Of a stretch of DNA of 64,000 bases, positions 27,058 to 36,092 are shown piece after piece. Where the stretch lies: NCBI GenBank assembly GCA_002690655.1, contig NZFL01000013.1, positions 1 through 64,000 on the forward strand, in the 5' to 3' direction. Origin of the DNA: Pedosphaera sp. (GTDB taxonomy: Bacteria; Verrucomicrobiota; Verrucomicrobiia; Limisphaerales; AAA164-E04). Made by a program: the position numbers and the translations under genes. How positions within the stretch are numbered: position 1 is the first letter of the stretch; every line of letters begins with the position of its first letter. The notes beneath the pieces were generated by a model. The model had not been told where the DNA came from and did no database searches. It saw only the letters and a program-made list of their open reading frames with translations.

Positions 27058-28788
27058 TCAATAACCGACCGCGCATCCATCTTTTCTTGGGTCCGATCCC
27101 CCCAAATATCTTAATGGGTCATTGATACGCCAGATTGCTTGATAACCTCCGTAGGCTCCGGTTGATTGGCGGACTCGGTGCCCTTTGTCGATCAGCGCCT
27201 GCCTGACTTCAGGGTTAATATGTTCTTCTAATCCTACTAACCCTGGGCCGGTGGAACGGGTTCCTTTGGGGGTTGAACTTTCAAAATGCGCGACACGAGG
27301 TTGTTCGCCTGCTTGTTGGGGAGACATTCCAAAGTCGATCATATTCATCAACACTTGAGCATGTCCCTGAGGTTGAAAATCTCCACCCATGACGCCAAAT
27401 GAAAGCAAAGGTATTTTATTCTTTGTGACGAATGCGGGAATGATTGTATGGAAAGGGCGTTTTCCTGGTTCCAATTTATTGAGATCCTTGGGATTCAGGG
27501 AGAAAAGTTCACCTCGGTTCTGCAAAGCGAAACCAAGTCCATCAGGTACCCATTTCGAACCCCACCCATGATATATGCTTTGAATTAAGGAAATCATATT
27601 ACCGTGCTGATCGGCTGCTGTGAGATAGATGGTATCACTGGAACTCTTCAGGCGGCCAGGTGCCACTTTTTGAGCCGCACGATCAGGATCAATCAACTTT
27701 ACTCTTTCAGCAGCATAGGACTTTGAAATCAATTCCTTCAAAGGTACGTCTGCAAAATCCATGTCCGCGTAGTAAACTGCACGATCTTCAAAAGCCAATT
27801 TCTTTGCTTCCAAAAATAAATGCAATTGTTGAGCGGAATTCGGTTCCATGGACTCAATATCGAAGTGCTCCAACAAGTTCAAGATTTGTAGCGCAGCGAT
27901 GCCCTGACCATTTGGGGGAAGTTGCCATACGTCATATCCTCGGTAAGTTGATGAAACGGGCTCAATCCAATCGCAGTTGTGGTTTTCAAAATCCGACATT
28001 GAAAACCTTCCTCCTACTTTTTCAGAATAGCGTATTATTTTCTCAGCGATCTCACCTTTGTAAAATGCACCCGGTCCCTGATCGGCCAGTATTTTAAAAA
28101 AAGTTGCAAGGTCTTTATTCCTGATCCAATCACCAAACCTGGGTCGTGCTCCTTTTGGGCAAAATGTTCGGTAAAGATTGCTATATTGACTGGACTCGCG
28201 GCCAATCCACCCATCAGCAATTACAGGGCTCAGGGGAAAACCCTCCTCTGCATAATGAATGGCTGAAGTCATTAGGTCTGAGAATTTGAGCTGGCCGAAT
28301 CGAGATGCCAGAGCTTCCCAGCCACTGACACATCCAGGAACGCTCCATGAAAGAGGGCTGTAAGGATCGATTTGATCCAGACCTAAATCCTTGGCTGCAT
28401 TTAAATTCCAATTGCCAGGTGAGCGACCGCTTGCGTTCAGGCCGTATAATTTTTTATCTTTTTGATGCCAGTAAATTGCAAAGAGATCTCCGCCGGGCCC
28501 ATTGCTCATGGGTTCAACAACGCTGAGGACAGCGTTGGCTGCGATTGCTGCATCAACGGCATTGCCTCCAGTCTTCAGGATGTCCAATCCTGATTGAGCT
28601 GCCAGTGGTTGACTGGTCGCAACCATTCCTTGTGAACAGATCAATGTGGAACGGTTTTGATTGCGGTTCCTGACATTTAATTTAGTGAAAGGCACTTCAG
28701 TCCTGGCGTTCAGGTTCGTGGCTCCATGGGCCACGGCGCTCGCAGAAAGCGTGGAACCCAGTTGAAGGAATTTCCGGCGATCAAGCAT
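27058..28788 (-). CDS. Gamma-glutamyltransferase, Tat-exported
   Basis: 576 residues. The N-terminus DRRKFLQLGSTLSASAVAHGA is a twin-arginine signal. The body is a full gamma-glutamyltranspeptidase: GMVATSQPLAAQSGLDIL and GGNAVDAAIAANAVLSVVEP near 55-95, GPGGDLFAIYW, PPNGQGIAALQILNLLE near 291-308, and LEAKKLAFEDR. The autoprocessing nucleophile Thr386 sits in SSDTIYLTAAD (the T-I-Y variety rather than T-T-H), and the small subunit ends with GGDFQPQGHAQVLMNM and GYQAIW. It transfers or hydrolyses gamma-glutamyl groups (for example of glutathione) in the periplasm. Tat export of a GGT is somewhat unusual compared with the Sec route of E. coli. It stands alone, facing the same way as the ureohydrolase, with about 286 non-coding bases between them. 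Confidence 0.92.
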   Translation of the reverse strand: MLDRRKFLQLGSTLSASAVAHGATNLNARTEVPFTKLNVRNRNQNRSTLICSQGMVATSQPLAAQSGLDILKTGGNAVDAAIAANAVLSVVEPMSNGPGGDLFAIYWHQKDKKLYGLNASGRSPGNWNLNAAKDLGLDQIDPYSPLSWSVPGCVSGWEALASRFGQLKFSDLMTSAIHYAEEGFPLSPVIADGWIGRESSQYSNLYRTFCPKGARPRFGDWIRNKDLATFFKILADQGPGAFYKGEIAEKIIRYSEKVGGRFSMSDFENHNCDWIEPVSSTYRGYDVWQLPPNGQGIAALQILNLLEHFDIESMEPNSAQQLHLFLEAKKLAFEDRAVYYADMDFADVPLKELISKSYAAERVKLIDPDRAAQKVAPGRLKSSSDTIYLTAADQHGNMISLIQSIYHGWGSKWVPDGLGFALQNRGELFSLNPKDLNKLEPGKRPFHTIIPAFVTKNKIPLLSFGVMGGDFQPQGHAQVLMNMIDFGMSPQQAGEQPRVAHFESSTPKGTRSTGPGLVGLEEHINPEVRQALIDKGHRVRQSTGAYGGYQAIWRINDPLRYLGGSDPRKDGCAVGY

Positions 28789-28860
28789 GAAAACATTAAA
28801 CTCCTATATTTGCTCGAAAGGCAAGTTTGTAAAATCGAATATACCTGTCTCCTCATGCAA

Positions 28861-28892
28861 ATAAAAAAGCGGATCTAGCTTGGAGATCCGCT
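28861..28892 (-). terminator. Intrinsic terminator of the small winged-helix gene
   Basis: Read on the minus strand: perfect 9-bp stem AGCGGATCT/AGATCCGCT (28884-28892 and 28868-28876), seven-base loop, then TTTTTTAT. It lies 39 bases past the stop of the gene at 28931-29320. Confidence 0.88.
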
Positions 28893-28930
28893 ATTTGATC
28901 ATATACGACCACTTTTGTTGGGCTCAAGCC

Positions 28931-29320
28931 TCAGCTCTTTTTATGACTGACTTTTTTCGTTTTTTTATTAGCGCCCTTAAGGGAGAAAAGTTGTCCGTCT
29001 TTCACGAACTGCTTGTTCGTGTAGAGAGCAGCAGACAGTGAATTTAATGGGTTGCTTGTCGAGAACCTGTAACCCATTCCCTGAACAGCTTCCAAAATCA
29101 TGTTGCGATTTTTCGGTCCATCAGCAAGAGCTTTACCGATGGCTTCCCTAAGTTTGAGCTCGTTTTTCGGGCGTTTGGTCCGTTGTCCAAATTTTGAGGT
29201 TGTTGAGTTTCCTCCGTTACCAAGCAAATGGTCAATTTCCCTAATTTTTTCGAGAATTCTGGCTCTTGTTTGTAAGAGACTATCTCTTTTCTCCAAAAAC
29301 ATTTTTAGTTTTTCTCTCAT
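28931..29320 (-). CDS. Small basic winged-helix-like protein
   Basis: 129 residues, no signal peptide. The first 35 residues form a coiled-coil helix (KLKMFLEKRDSLLQTRARIL). A linker rich in Ser, Thr and Lys follows, and then a compact domain, LREAIGKALADGPKNRNMI, MGYRFSTSNPLNSLSAALY and QFVKDGQLFSLKG, which has the spacing of a winged-helix HARE-HTH-like fold (helix-helix-recognition helix-wing). The last 15 residues are strongly basic (NKKTKKVSHKKS). This suggests a DNA-binding or nucleoid-associated protein, comparable in design with coiled coil plus basic DNA-binding proteins, but no family name is certain. The upstream region (29321-29470) is very AT-rich, and the gene is closed by its own strong terminator, so it is monocistronic. 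Confidence 0.7.
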   Translation of the reverse strand: MREKLKMFLEKRDSLLQTRARILEKIREIDHLLGNGGNSTTSKFGQRTKRPKNELKLREAIGKALADGPKNRNMILEAVQGMGYRFSTSNPLNSLSAALYTNKQFVKDGQLFSLKGANKKTKKVSHKKS

Positions 29321-29471
29321 AGTATGATTTCTTGTTGGTTTATAAACCTGTTAGGATATCGAATCTTTATGAGTATGTGTCTACATTGCAATAATAAAAA
29401 TTTTGTAAATATTATTCGAATTCATTGTTTGGGGGAAATGTTAATTATAGTCAATAAATCTTAAAATATAC

Positions 29472-29507
29472 AAAAAAGAACCTTTTGAAGGTGTGCCAAA
29501 GGTTCTT
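29472..29507 (-). terminator. Intrinsic terminator of the large membrane protein gene
   Basis: On the minus strand: perfect 10-bp stem (29498-29507 with 29476-29485, AAGAACCTTT/AAAGGTTCTT), 12-base loop, followed by a six-base T run. It lies about 85 bases past the stop at 29593. Confidence 0.85.
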
Positions 29508-29592
29508 AGAGACAGATGCGGAATAACTTAGAAATAAAGTTAAAGGGGGTGGGGGTTCAGAAATGATAAACAAGTGGTATTTATATAACTGT

Positions 29593-32500
29593 TTATTTTA
29601 TTGCTTCCAACTCAAGAATGGACTGCTTTTCACTTGAATTTTGATTGGGAAGATCAATTGCAAACAATATTTTTCGAACAACTTGTTCAAGCTCAGAGTG
29701 GTGAAAGGTTGCATTGGGCCCAATGTATTTGCCCTCTAATGCTTGAAAACATACTTGCTTTGCTTTCTCCAACTGTCCTTTTCTCCACCAATGTTCGCTC
29801 ATCAACGCCAGAGTTCTGTAGGGTGCCATTGGTTCGGCACTGAAATTCAAGGGTCCAAAGCTTTCCGTCTCAGGGTTAAATGCATCTTCGCTTAATTTGA
29901 GAAATTGTTCCGTCTTCCCTTGATCCCAGGCCAGTTCACCAAGGTTCATGCGATAAACGCGTTGGTTTTGTGGGTCCTTTTGAATCATATGATCCAGCAT
30001 GGCTTCGAGAAATGATGTATCTGGGCGATAGATGAAAGTTCGTTGATCTCGATAAGCTTTCAACGAGTGATATGCCGCCTGCTTGACCAACTCCAGAGGT
30101 GGTTCCGTGTCTGCTGAAAACGAGGCTATTAACGTGGTCAATCGTTCAGACTCGTAAGTCCATGGGCTTTCATTCTTCGCTGTCGATGCAGATAGTATTT
30201 GAAGGGGTGTTTCGTCGGGGGAAAGGTTCAACCATCGTTTGACAACCGAGCGGAATACCTTCGGGTCATAAAACTGATGATCAATCTGTAAGATACTAAA
30301 CGCTCGTAATTGTTCATTCTTCCATGATTCCCTCTGGGCAAAACCTCCTATCATCAGCGAAGATTGGGTATTGAAATGTCTGTTGTTTTTTTCGAACAAA
30401 GTCAAAGGCGCAGGTGAAGTGTAGGCATTGTTACCAAGCATTCGCAGCGCTGGATAAGTTTCGGAATGCATAAGAGACTCATCCGGAACTAAATGGAAGC
30501 CTTCCTCAAATCCTGATATTTGACTTGTCAGCAGCATGGGCCAGACGTCGAGATCCTGTGATTTTAAAATCGATTGCACCTCCTCTCTTTCAATTCGTTC
30601 TTTCAACAGATCCAGAGACCACTCGCGAGGTGTACTTGTGCCTATCAGCATCCATTCACCATACCCCAGTTTCCAGATGGAAGTTTGATTGAAAACAGAT
30701 CCAAAAGTTGCGATGACGCTTTCCAGTGTAGGGTCATCCACATGATTTGCCTGAATGTTCTGAATCATGAGTCCTTCACGACTTAATCGTCTCTCGCAAT
30801 CCCGGTAAAACTCCAAGGAAAACCATCCGGTATCTGATGCTTTCCATGGGCGAGCATATTGATTGATGATAATCTCTAATTCCTCTTCGCTTTGACGGAG
30901 AAATTTTGATGGTGTTGTATGGTGGAATTGAAACGAATCTCGTTGCAGCAGTTCCCCGTTGGAGTTGGAAAACTGCTCGATAATACTCAATAAATCAAAA
31001 TTTACCTCTACTCCATGAAGTTGTTTCACAGAAGGAAGTGAAGCCAGTATACCCGCCGCTGATCCCGATCTGAGACCAAAAATGGCTACACGCTCGGGAT
31101 TTTCGTGCAGTATATAGGGCACCATAGTATTAATGACGGGTTTCAACTGATGCGCAAATCCGCGTTCGATGACTTCGCCGTTTATGCGAAGTTCTAATTG
31201 TGAGTTGCGCGGATAGTCGTAAGAATGTACTGCCAGACTTCCATATGCGGATTCCTTGTAAACGATTTGATCCGAGCGATAGGCCCATTGAATGACTTCA
31301 TCTCGCGTGCTGAAAAATCCGGTGGTCAAATCATCCGATTGGCTGAAAATTCGCTTCCAATGTTTATCAAATTGGGATCCTGTAAATGAAATGATCAACA
31401 GTCCACAAATCGCTGCAGCGATTTTGCTCAAACCTCTCCATTTATCATGACCTTGAAGTGCGAGAAAAACAGCCAGGGAGATCATGCCAGCAATGCCTAC
31501 TCCGGCTTGTCGTGCGAGTCCAAGCAATGGCATGGCCAAGTGCTGAAAGAGTGGCCAGAACAAAGCTGTTGAAAGAATCACTTGGAAACCTGTAGGAAAC
31601 TTGGTTTTTGAAGTTTGGACTTGAGAAGCGTGATAGCCAAGACAACCGATGGCATAGGATGGTATCAGTATAAACCCTCCCACGATAGCGGTGTAAGTCA
31701 GGACATGTATTGGAAATGAGACCGTTGTTTCTCCTAACTGGTTTCTCAGGTTCCGGAGCCAAAATGGCAGGTCGTCAAACCCGTAAAGAAAACTAAAGGA
31801 GAGTATTCCCGAAAAGGCCAATCCCCAGGTCAAATTGCGTCTGCTTGATTTAGCTTTTCCGATCGGTGTCAAAAAACCGAGTCCGATTCCAATCAAAGCC
31901 AAACAAGGCCAATAATAGTTCCAGAAAAAAGTGTCACCGAACACCCAATCGGAGATTCGCATCCAGACCGTCAAAGTGGATGCGGCTGTCAGCCCGAGAT
32001 AAATCCCCATTCGCCGGGTTTGAACCGTCTGCAGTTCTTCCGGGGTTTGAGCCATCGTTTTTTCAAATGTCGATGGTTGAAATTGAATTTGACCGCCTGC
32101 TTTTGCAATCAGACCCCCGCCACCAATCAGGAGCCATACCAGTGCGGTCATTGGATTTGAAAATTCAAGACCGAATTTCTGGATCAAAAAAAGTTCTGTC
32201 AGAAATAAACCCAAGCTGCCCGTGAGGAGAGCCCAACCGGTGGCCTTGTCTGTGTTGAGCTGATTGACGCCAGTAGATACATGGCATGTCGCTCCAATGG
32301 ACAATCCGGCAAACAATCCTGGTATCAGCCCTAAACAAATGGAAGTGAGCAGGGTGGGCCCCGGAAGGAAACCGTCAGGTGTTCCGGGGGACATCCAGAA
32401 TGAGATTAATTTCTGGCTGACTACAGGCATGAGCCATGAGACGATACCCGTTATTAACCCAGCCCATCCAACCAAACCCCAGCGTTGTATGCACGAGGTC

Positions 32501-32733
32501 GCGATAAATTGAATCGCACCAAAGTATCCCAGGCCTACTCCTGCGGCCATAAGAAGTAAAATCCAGGATTGCAGGTAAGGTGTTGCTCCCGAACTTATGC
32601 TGGCAAAATGAAACGCGTGACTGAACAGCATGCCTAGACCTAGCCCATTTGCCATGATCGCACAGACAGGTATTGGGTGATGAGTGCGCACGACCTCTTT
32701 GTTTGGTTGCGCATTGTTTGATGTCCAGCTCAT
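29593..32733 (-). CDS. Polytopic membrane protein with spermidine-synthase-like domain and C-terminal helical repeats
   Basis: 1046 residues. The N-terminal 460 or so contain about a dozen hydrophobic helices (GLGLGMLFSHAFHFASIS, WILLLMAAGVGLGYFGAI, and so on) like the MFS-type membrane part of fused spermidine synthases. Residues about 480-720 resemble the soluble synthase: an N-terminal YGSLAVHSYDYPRNSQLELRINGE strand, a Rossmann motif RVAIFGLRSGSAAG, then GVEVN at the end of strand 2. Where true synthases have an Asp-rich catalytic strand, this protein reads IIINQYARPW, so aminopropyl transfer is doubtful. The last 250 residues are helical with TPR-like features (KGQLEKAKQVCFQALEGKY). It is probably an inner-membrane protein; function unknown. 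It ends at a clear terminator (29472-29507). Confidence 0.75.
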   Translation of the reverse strand: MSWTSNNAQPNKEVVRTHHPIPVCAIMANGLGLGMLFSHAFHFASISSGATPYLQSWILLLMAAGVGLGYFGAIQFIATSCIQRWGLVGWAGLITGIVSWLMPVVSQKLISFWMSPGTPDGFLPGPTLLTSICLGLIPGLFAGLSIGATCHVSTGVNQLNTDKATGWALLTGSLGLFLTELFLIQKFGLEFSNPMTALVWLLIGGGGLIAKAGGQIQFQPSTFEKTMAQTPEELQTVQTRRMGIYLGLTAASTLTVWMRISDWVFGDTFFWNYYWPCLALIGIGLGFLTPIGKAKSSRRNLTWGLAFSGILSFSFLYGFDDLPFWLRNLRNQLGETTVSFPIHVLTYTAIVGGFILIPSYAIGCLGYHASQVQTSKTKFPTGFQVILSTALFWPLFQHLAMPLLGLARQAGVGIAGMISLAVFLALQGHDKWRGLSKIAAAICGLLIISFTGSQFDKHWKRIFSQSDDLTTGFFSTRDEVIQWAYRSDQIVYKESAYGSLAVHSYDYPRNSQLELRINGEVIERGFAHQLKPVINTMVPYILHENPERVAIFGLRSGSAAGILASLPSVKQLHGVEVNFDLLSIIEQFSNSNGELLQRDSFQFHHTTPSKFLRQSEEELEIIINQYARPWKASDTGWFSLEFYRDCERRLSREGLMIQNIQANHVDDPTLESVIATFGSVFNQTSIWKLGYGEWMLIGTSTPREWSLDLLKERIEREEVQSILKSQDLDVWPMLLTSQISGFEEGFHLVPDESLMHSETYPALRMLGNNAYTSPAPLTLFEKNNRHFNTQSSLMIGGFAQRESWKNEQLRAFSILQIDHQFYDPKVFRSVVKRWLNLSPDETPLQILSASTAKNESPWTYESERLTTLIASFSADTEPPLELVKQAAYHSLKAYRDQRTFIYRPDTSFLEAMLDHMIQKDPQNQRVYRMNLGELAWDQGKTEQFLKLSEDAFNPETESFGPLNFSAEPMAPYRTLALMSEHWWRKGQLEKAKQVCFQALEGKYIGPNATFHHSELEQVVRKILFAIDLPNQNSSEKQSILELEAIK

Positions 32734-33242
32734 TTGATTATGGATAGTTCTACTAAAAATTCCGTGAACTTATTGCACCATTCCCTCCACGAAAATGACT
32801 TCTGAGCAAGTAAATCTTCAATGAACTCATCCGTAAAGAAAATCAGCAGGATCAGGATCCTTAAGGGGGTGACTTCTTCTTCTCAACTTAGAGTGGGAAC
32901 AAGCTTTTGTGAACTCGGATTCAAATGGTATAAATGGTTTCTGTTTTCCGCACGAAACGCTCCTTGTGAATCCGCAGTAAAGCTCTTTCAGCGAGTTTTT
33001 AGCAACCCTGACATAGGTTTCTAGCCCTGAATGTGATTAAGAATAGGAGCTTGAAGGGCAAAAGTATAGAATGGAACAGATGCAAGCAGGAGCTCAGATT
33101 ATCAATGAAGATCAAGTTTTCAAACCAAGGTTTTTTTGTGATAAATTCTAAGTTTGACGGCCAATGAGATTGAATATCCCAGACACCTTTTCGAATCTTA
33201 ACTATGATAAAGTGTCCTCAAGAGGAACATGTTTTCGGTTTC
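32734..33242. other. 509-base intergenic stretch without a recognised gene
   Basis: Lies between two minus-strand genes. A 67-codon plus-strand frame (32821-33024) has no recognisable features and no convincing start context. No strong hairpins, repeats or tRNA-like folds seen. It presumably contains the promoter of the membrane protein gene. Confidence 0.45.
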
Positions 33243-34679
33243 CTAGTCTTTTGCTGACAGATCGACACAGATAATTTCCCGATCATTTCTGGCATAAACG
33301 CGTTGGTTGGCAAAAGCTGGATGCGACCAGACCAACTGACGTCCTCCTGCAGTGTGAGTGGGCTCAATGAGTTTGGCACGCGAGATTTCTTTGTAACCTT
33401 GCGGAGAAAGGTTCGCCATGATGAGTTCTCCATGATCGTTTGCAAGAAAGAAGGTTCCACTTGGTTTATGCTTGATCGTGAAAACGTTCGGCCAGCCGCC
33501 AGCGCGCTCTCCAGTCGATCGGTTTGTCGGTTGTTTGTTTTCCCATTGGCGTTTGCCTGTCAGTATGTCGATGCACGTGTAGTAACCTCGATGACCTGTC
33601 CCATACGCGTATCCTTTCTCCAGCCAAGCAGTGTCCATTACACCTCCAATGCCTGTTTTTGGAGTGGATTTCCAAACCAATTTTGCGCTCAGGCCATCTT
33701 CTGCAATTTTAATCATCGCGGAAAGCCGGTTGAACGACATGACAAAAAGTTTTCTGTCCTCGATGCGCGGCATGCCAATGGACATTTCGTAGGTCGGGGG
33801 GAGAGCTACCTGCCAAAGGTAGTCGCCGGTCTCTGGGTTTAGGCCGCAGACAGTCTCTGCATCCCAGACAATCAATTGCCTCATCCCTGCAATCTGATGA
33901 ATCCCTGGAGCGCAATATCCCGGCCCTTTGGCGGAACCGGTTTTCCAGATTACCTGTCCTGTCATTTTATTGAAGGCGACCACTGTGGAACCTTTTCCCC
34001 CAACCATGCAGATCAACCTCTCGTTGTCGATAAGGGGGTGAGCGGCGAAACCCCAGTCAGGAGTCTTTGCGCTGAATGTATCTTCGAATTTCAATGTCCA
34101 TACAATGTCACCTTTCTTCGTATTCAGACACAACAAGTCACCTTCCGCACCCAGAGTGTACACGCGGTCATTATCCACAGTTGGTGTGCATCGGGGCCCG
34201 ATGGCATAGGGGTACACACTGGTATACGTGCAGTCATATTCCTGCTGCCAAAGAAGCTTACCGGTTTTTTCATCCAAACACAGAATACGCTCGGTTCCGG
34301 GGATGTGCGCCTTGATAAAATTGATGTTGCCTTTTTCGTTGGACTTTGGCTTGAAGGGGGCTGCCTTTCTGTCCATGACAAACACTCTGCCATTTGAGAT
34401 CGCCGGGCCGGAGTAACCTCCACCAATCTCACTCCGCCAAACCGGCTCGAGTTCAGAGGAGGTAAATGCCTCTAAGATGCCTTCTTCTTCCCATACCGCG
34501 TTTCGATCTGGTCCAAGCCATTGAGGCCAATCGGCACCTTGAACCATCAGGATTTGTCGCAATACTGCAATTAGCAGGATGCATGACATGATGCGGGGAG
34601 GTTTCAAACGCGCGGGAGACTGAATGCATGCTTTTTTCAATGGGATACCTTTTTTCAGATTTAAGGAGTCAGTTTTCAT
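33243..34679 (-). CDS. Secreted PQQ-like beta-propeller protein
   Basis: About 478 residues from the ATG at 34679; a TTG at 34691 overlaps the preceding stop as TTGA, and an ATG at 34589 would place the hydrophobic segment MSCILLIAVLRQILMVQG at the extreme N-terminus as a conventional signal peptide. Mature sequence starts near ADWPQWLGPDRNAVW, with IGGGYSGPAISNGRVFVMD and blade motifs such as CLDEKTGKLLWQQEY, CLNTKKGDIVWTLKF and AFNKMTGQVIWKT. This propeller subgroup (WPQWLGP) is distinct from the WRGP pair nearer the window start. It is coupled to the DUF1552 gene upstream, which suggests the two exported products act together. No catalytic site could be assigned. Confidence 0.83.
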   Translation of the reverse strand: MKTDSLNLKKGIPLKKACIQSPARLKPPRIMSCILLIAVLRQILMVQGADWPQWLGPDRNAVWEEEGILEAFTSSELEPVWRSEIGGGYSGPAISNGRVFVMDRKAAPFKPKSNEKGNINFIKAHIPGTERILCLDEKTGKLLWQQEYDCTYTSVYPYAIGPRCTPTVDNDRVYTLGAEGDLLCLNTKKGDIVWTLKFEDTFSAKTPDWGFAAHPLIDNERLICMVGGKGSTVVAFNKMTGQVIWKTGSAKGPGYCAPGIHQIAGMRQLIVWDAETVCGLNPETGDYLWQVALPPTYEMSIGMPRIEDRKLFVMSFNRLSAMIKIAEDGLSAKLVWKSTPKTGIGGVMDTAWLEKGYAYGTGHRGYYTCIDILTGKRQWENKQPTNRSTGERAGGWPNVFTIKHKPSGTFFLANDHGELIMANLSPQGYKEISRAKLIEPTHTAGGRQLVWSHPAFANQRVYARNDREIICVDLSAKD

Positions 34680-34687
34680 ATAGGCGA

Positions 34688-36007
34688 TCAACCGAGATTC
34701 AAGCCTCTCAAGGTGCCAGTCGAAGACGCAAATAGATCCGTTTTAATTTCCATGCTCTGCAACATGGTGACAAATAAGTTGGGTAATGGGTAATTGCGTT
34801 TCCTGTCGAAGGCCAGGTGTTGTCCGTGTTCCAAGTTCCCTCCGGCAACGAGTATCGGCATGTTGTCTGTCGTATGTTTGTTGGCATCGCCAAAGTTACT
34901 TCCAAACAAGATGAGTGAATGATCCAAGAGGGTGCCCTCCTGATCCTGTATTCCTTTTAAATCATCCAGCATGCCATTCAATAGTTTCATGTGCGCCCGG
35001 TCAATAGCATCCAGTTGCTGAAGTTTACTTTCGCCTTTACCATGATGGGACAGGTTGTGGTAGCCATCAGAAATAGTGGCTCCATTCACATGTATGGTCG
35101 GGGAATTGTTGCTATCCAGTAAGAGCGAAATACTACGAGTCGAATCTGTCTGGAAAGCCAGCAATGCCATCTTATACATCAACCTTGTTTTTTCCATGTA
35201 TTTACTTCTGGCGGAGGGCTCGTCAGGCAACGGAAAAGGAGCTTTGGGCTTGGGACGTTTTATCCATTCACGCGACTTGAGCATGCGCCGCTCCACTTCT
35301 CGAATGGCAGTCAGGTATTGATCCAGTCTTCCACGATCGGAAGCATCCAAGCGACGGGCGAGTGATTTTGAATCAGCAGCGACTGTGTCCATGATGCTTT
35401 GCCCCAGCTGAAGCCTGCGCATTTGATCATTTACCTCTTTTTTAGATCCCTGAAGGAACAATTGCTTGTAAACCTCCGTGATTTTGTTTTCGCAGGGAAT
35501 CAACACACCTGCATCGGTCCAGGAAAGACTGCGCCTGCCCTCCTTGGCATTCACACCAAGGGTCAAGGACGGGAACCGGGTCTGGTGACCAATTTTACCT
35601 GCAATGTATTGATCGAGTGAGATAGAGTTCCTGAAACCTCCACTGGCGGGGTGGGGGGCAGCTGTCAAAAATGAAACATCTGAGGAATGGCTCCCGTCAA
35701 CTCCCGGATGTGAAAGACCACTGAACACGGTCAAATCGTTCCGATGCGCTTTCAATTCCTTCAGGTATGGCGAGAGCTTGAAGTTCCTGCCTGTTTCTTT
35801 CGGGAAAAACCTTCCAGGCAGAACGCCCAGATTATTGCAAATTCCCAGAAATCGTCTGGGAGCTTTCGAGCTGGAATCCGCCCGCATCTTTGGATGGAAT
35901 GCAGGTTCCATTGCACCAAGAAATGGAAGCATGAGAGCAACGCCGCTTCCGCGCAGGAATCCCCGGCGGCTGAGGGGGGATTTTTTTGCAATGTAAGGTG
36001 CCTTCAT
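34688..36007 (-). CDS. DUF1552 protein, Tat-exported
   Basis: About 439 residues from the ATG at 36007; seven more residues precede it in frame. The N-terminus KSPLSRRGFLRGSGVALMLPFLGAM is a clear twin-arginine signal. Family marks are APRRFLGICNNLGVLPGRFFP, SGLSHPGVDGSHSSDVSFLTAA, SISLDQYIAGKIG, DQYLTAIREVERRM and ISDGYHNLSHHGK followed by LFGSNFGDANKHTTDNMPIL, which recalls the alkaline phosphatase/sulfatase superfamily relatives. DUF1552 proteins are widespread in Planctomycetes and Verrucomicrobia, normally beside a large DUF1588/1592-type cytochrome; here no such partner is adjacent. It is upstream of and translationally coupled to the propeller gene. Role unknown; an exported protein possibly needing a folded cofactor. 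Confidence 0.88.
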   Translation of the reverse strand: MKAPYIAKKSPLSRRGFLRGSGVALMLPFLGAMEPAFHPKMRADSSSKAPRRFLGICNNLGVLPGRFFPKETGRNFKLSPYLKELKAHRNDLTVFSGLSHPGVDGSHSSDVSFLTAAPHPASGGFRNSISLDQYIAGKIGHQTRFPSLTLGVNAKEGRRSLSWTDAGVLIPCENKITEVYKQLFLQGSKKEVNDQMRRLQLGQSIMDTVAADSKSLARRLDASDRGRLDQYLTAIREVERRMLKSREWIKRPKPKAPFPLPDEPSARSKYMEKTRLMYKMALLAFQTDSTRSISLLLDSNNSPTIHVNGATISDGYHNLSHHGKGESKLQQLDAIDRAHMKLLNGMLDDLKGIQDQEGTLLDHSLILFGSNFGDANKHTTDNMPILVAGGNLEHGQHLAFDRKRNYPLPNLFVTMLQSMEIKTDLFASSTGTLRGLNLG

Positions 36008-36092
36008 GAATTGAAAATCATAATACAAAGAATCGCAGCTATCAACGATTGATGTGTTGAGTTTTCAGTGATGGAATGATAATGCGTATTCC

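Noticed and set aside
32821-33024. 67-codon plus-strand frame upstream of the large membrane protein gene
   Set aside because: No motif, no start context and opposite strand to neighbours.
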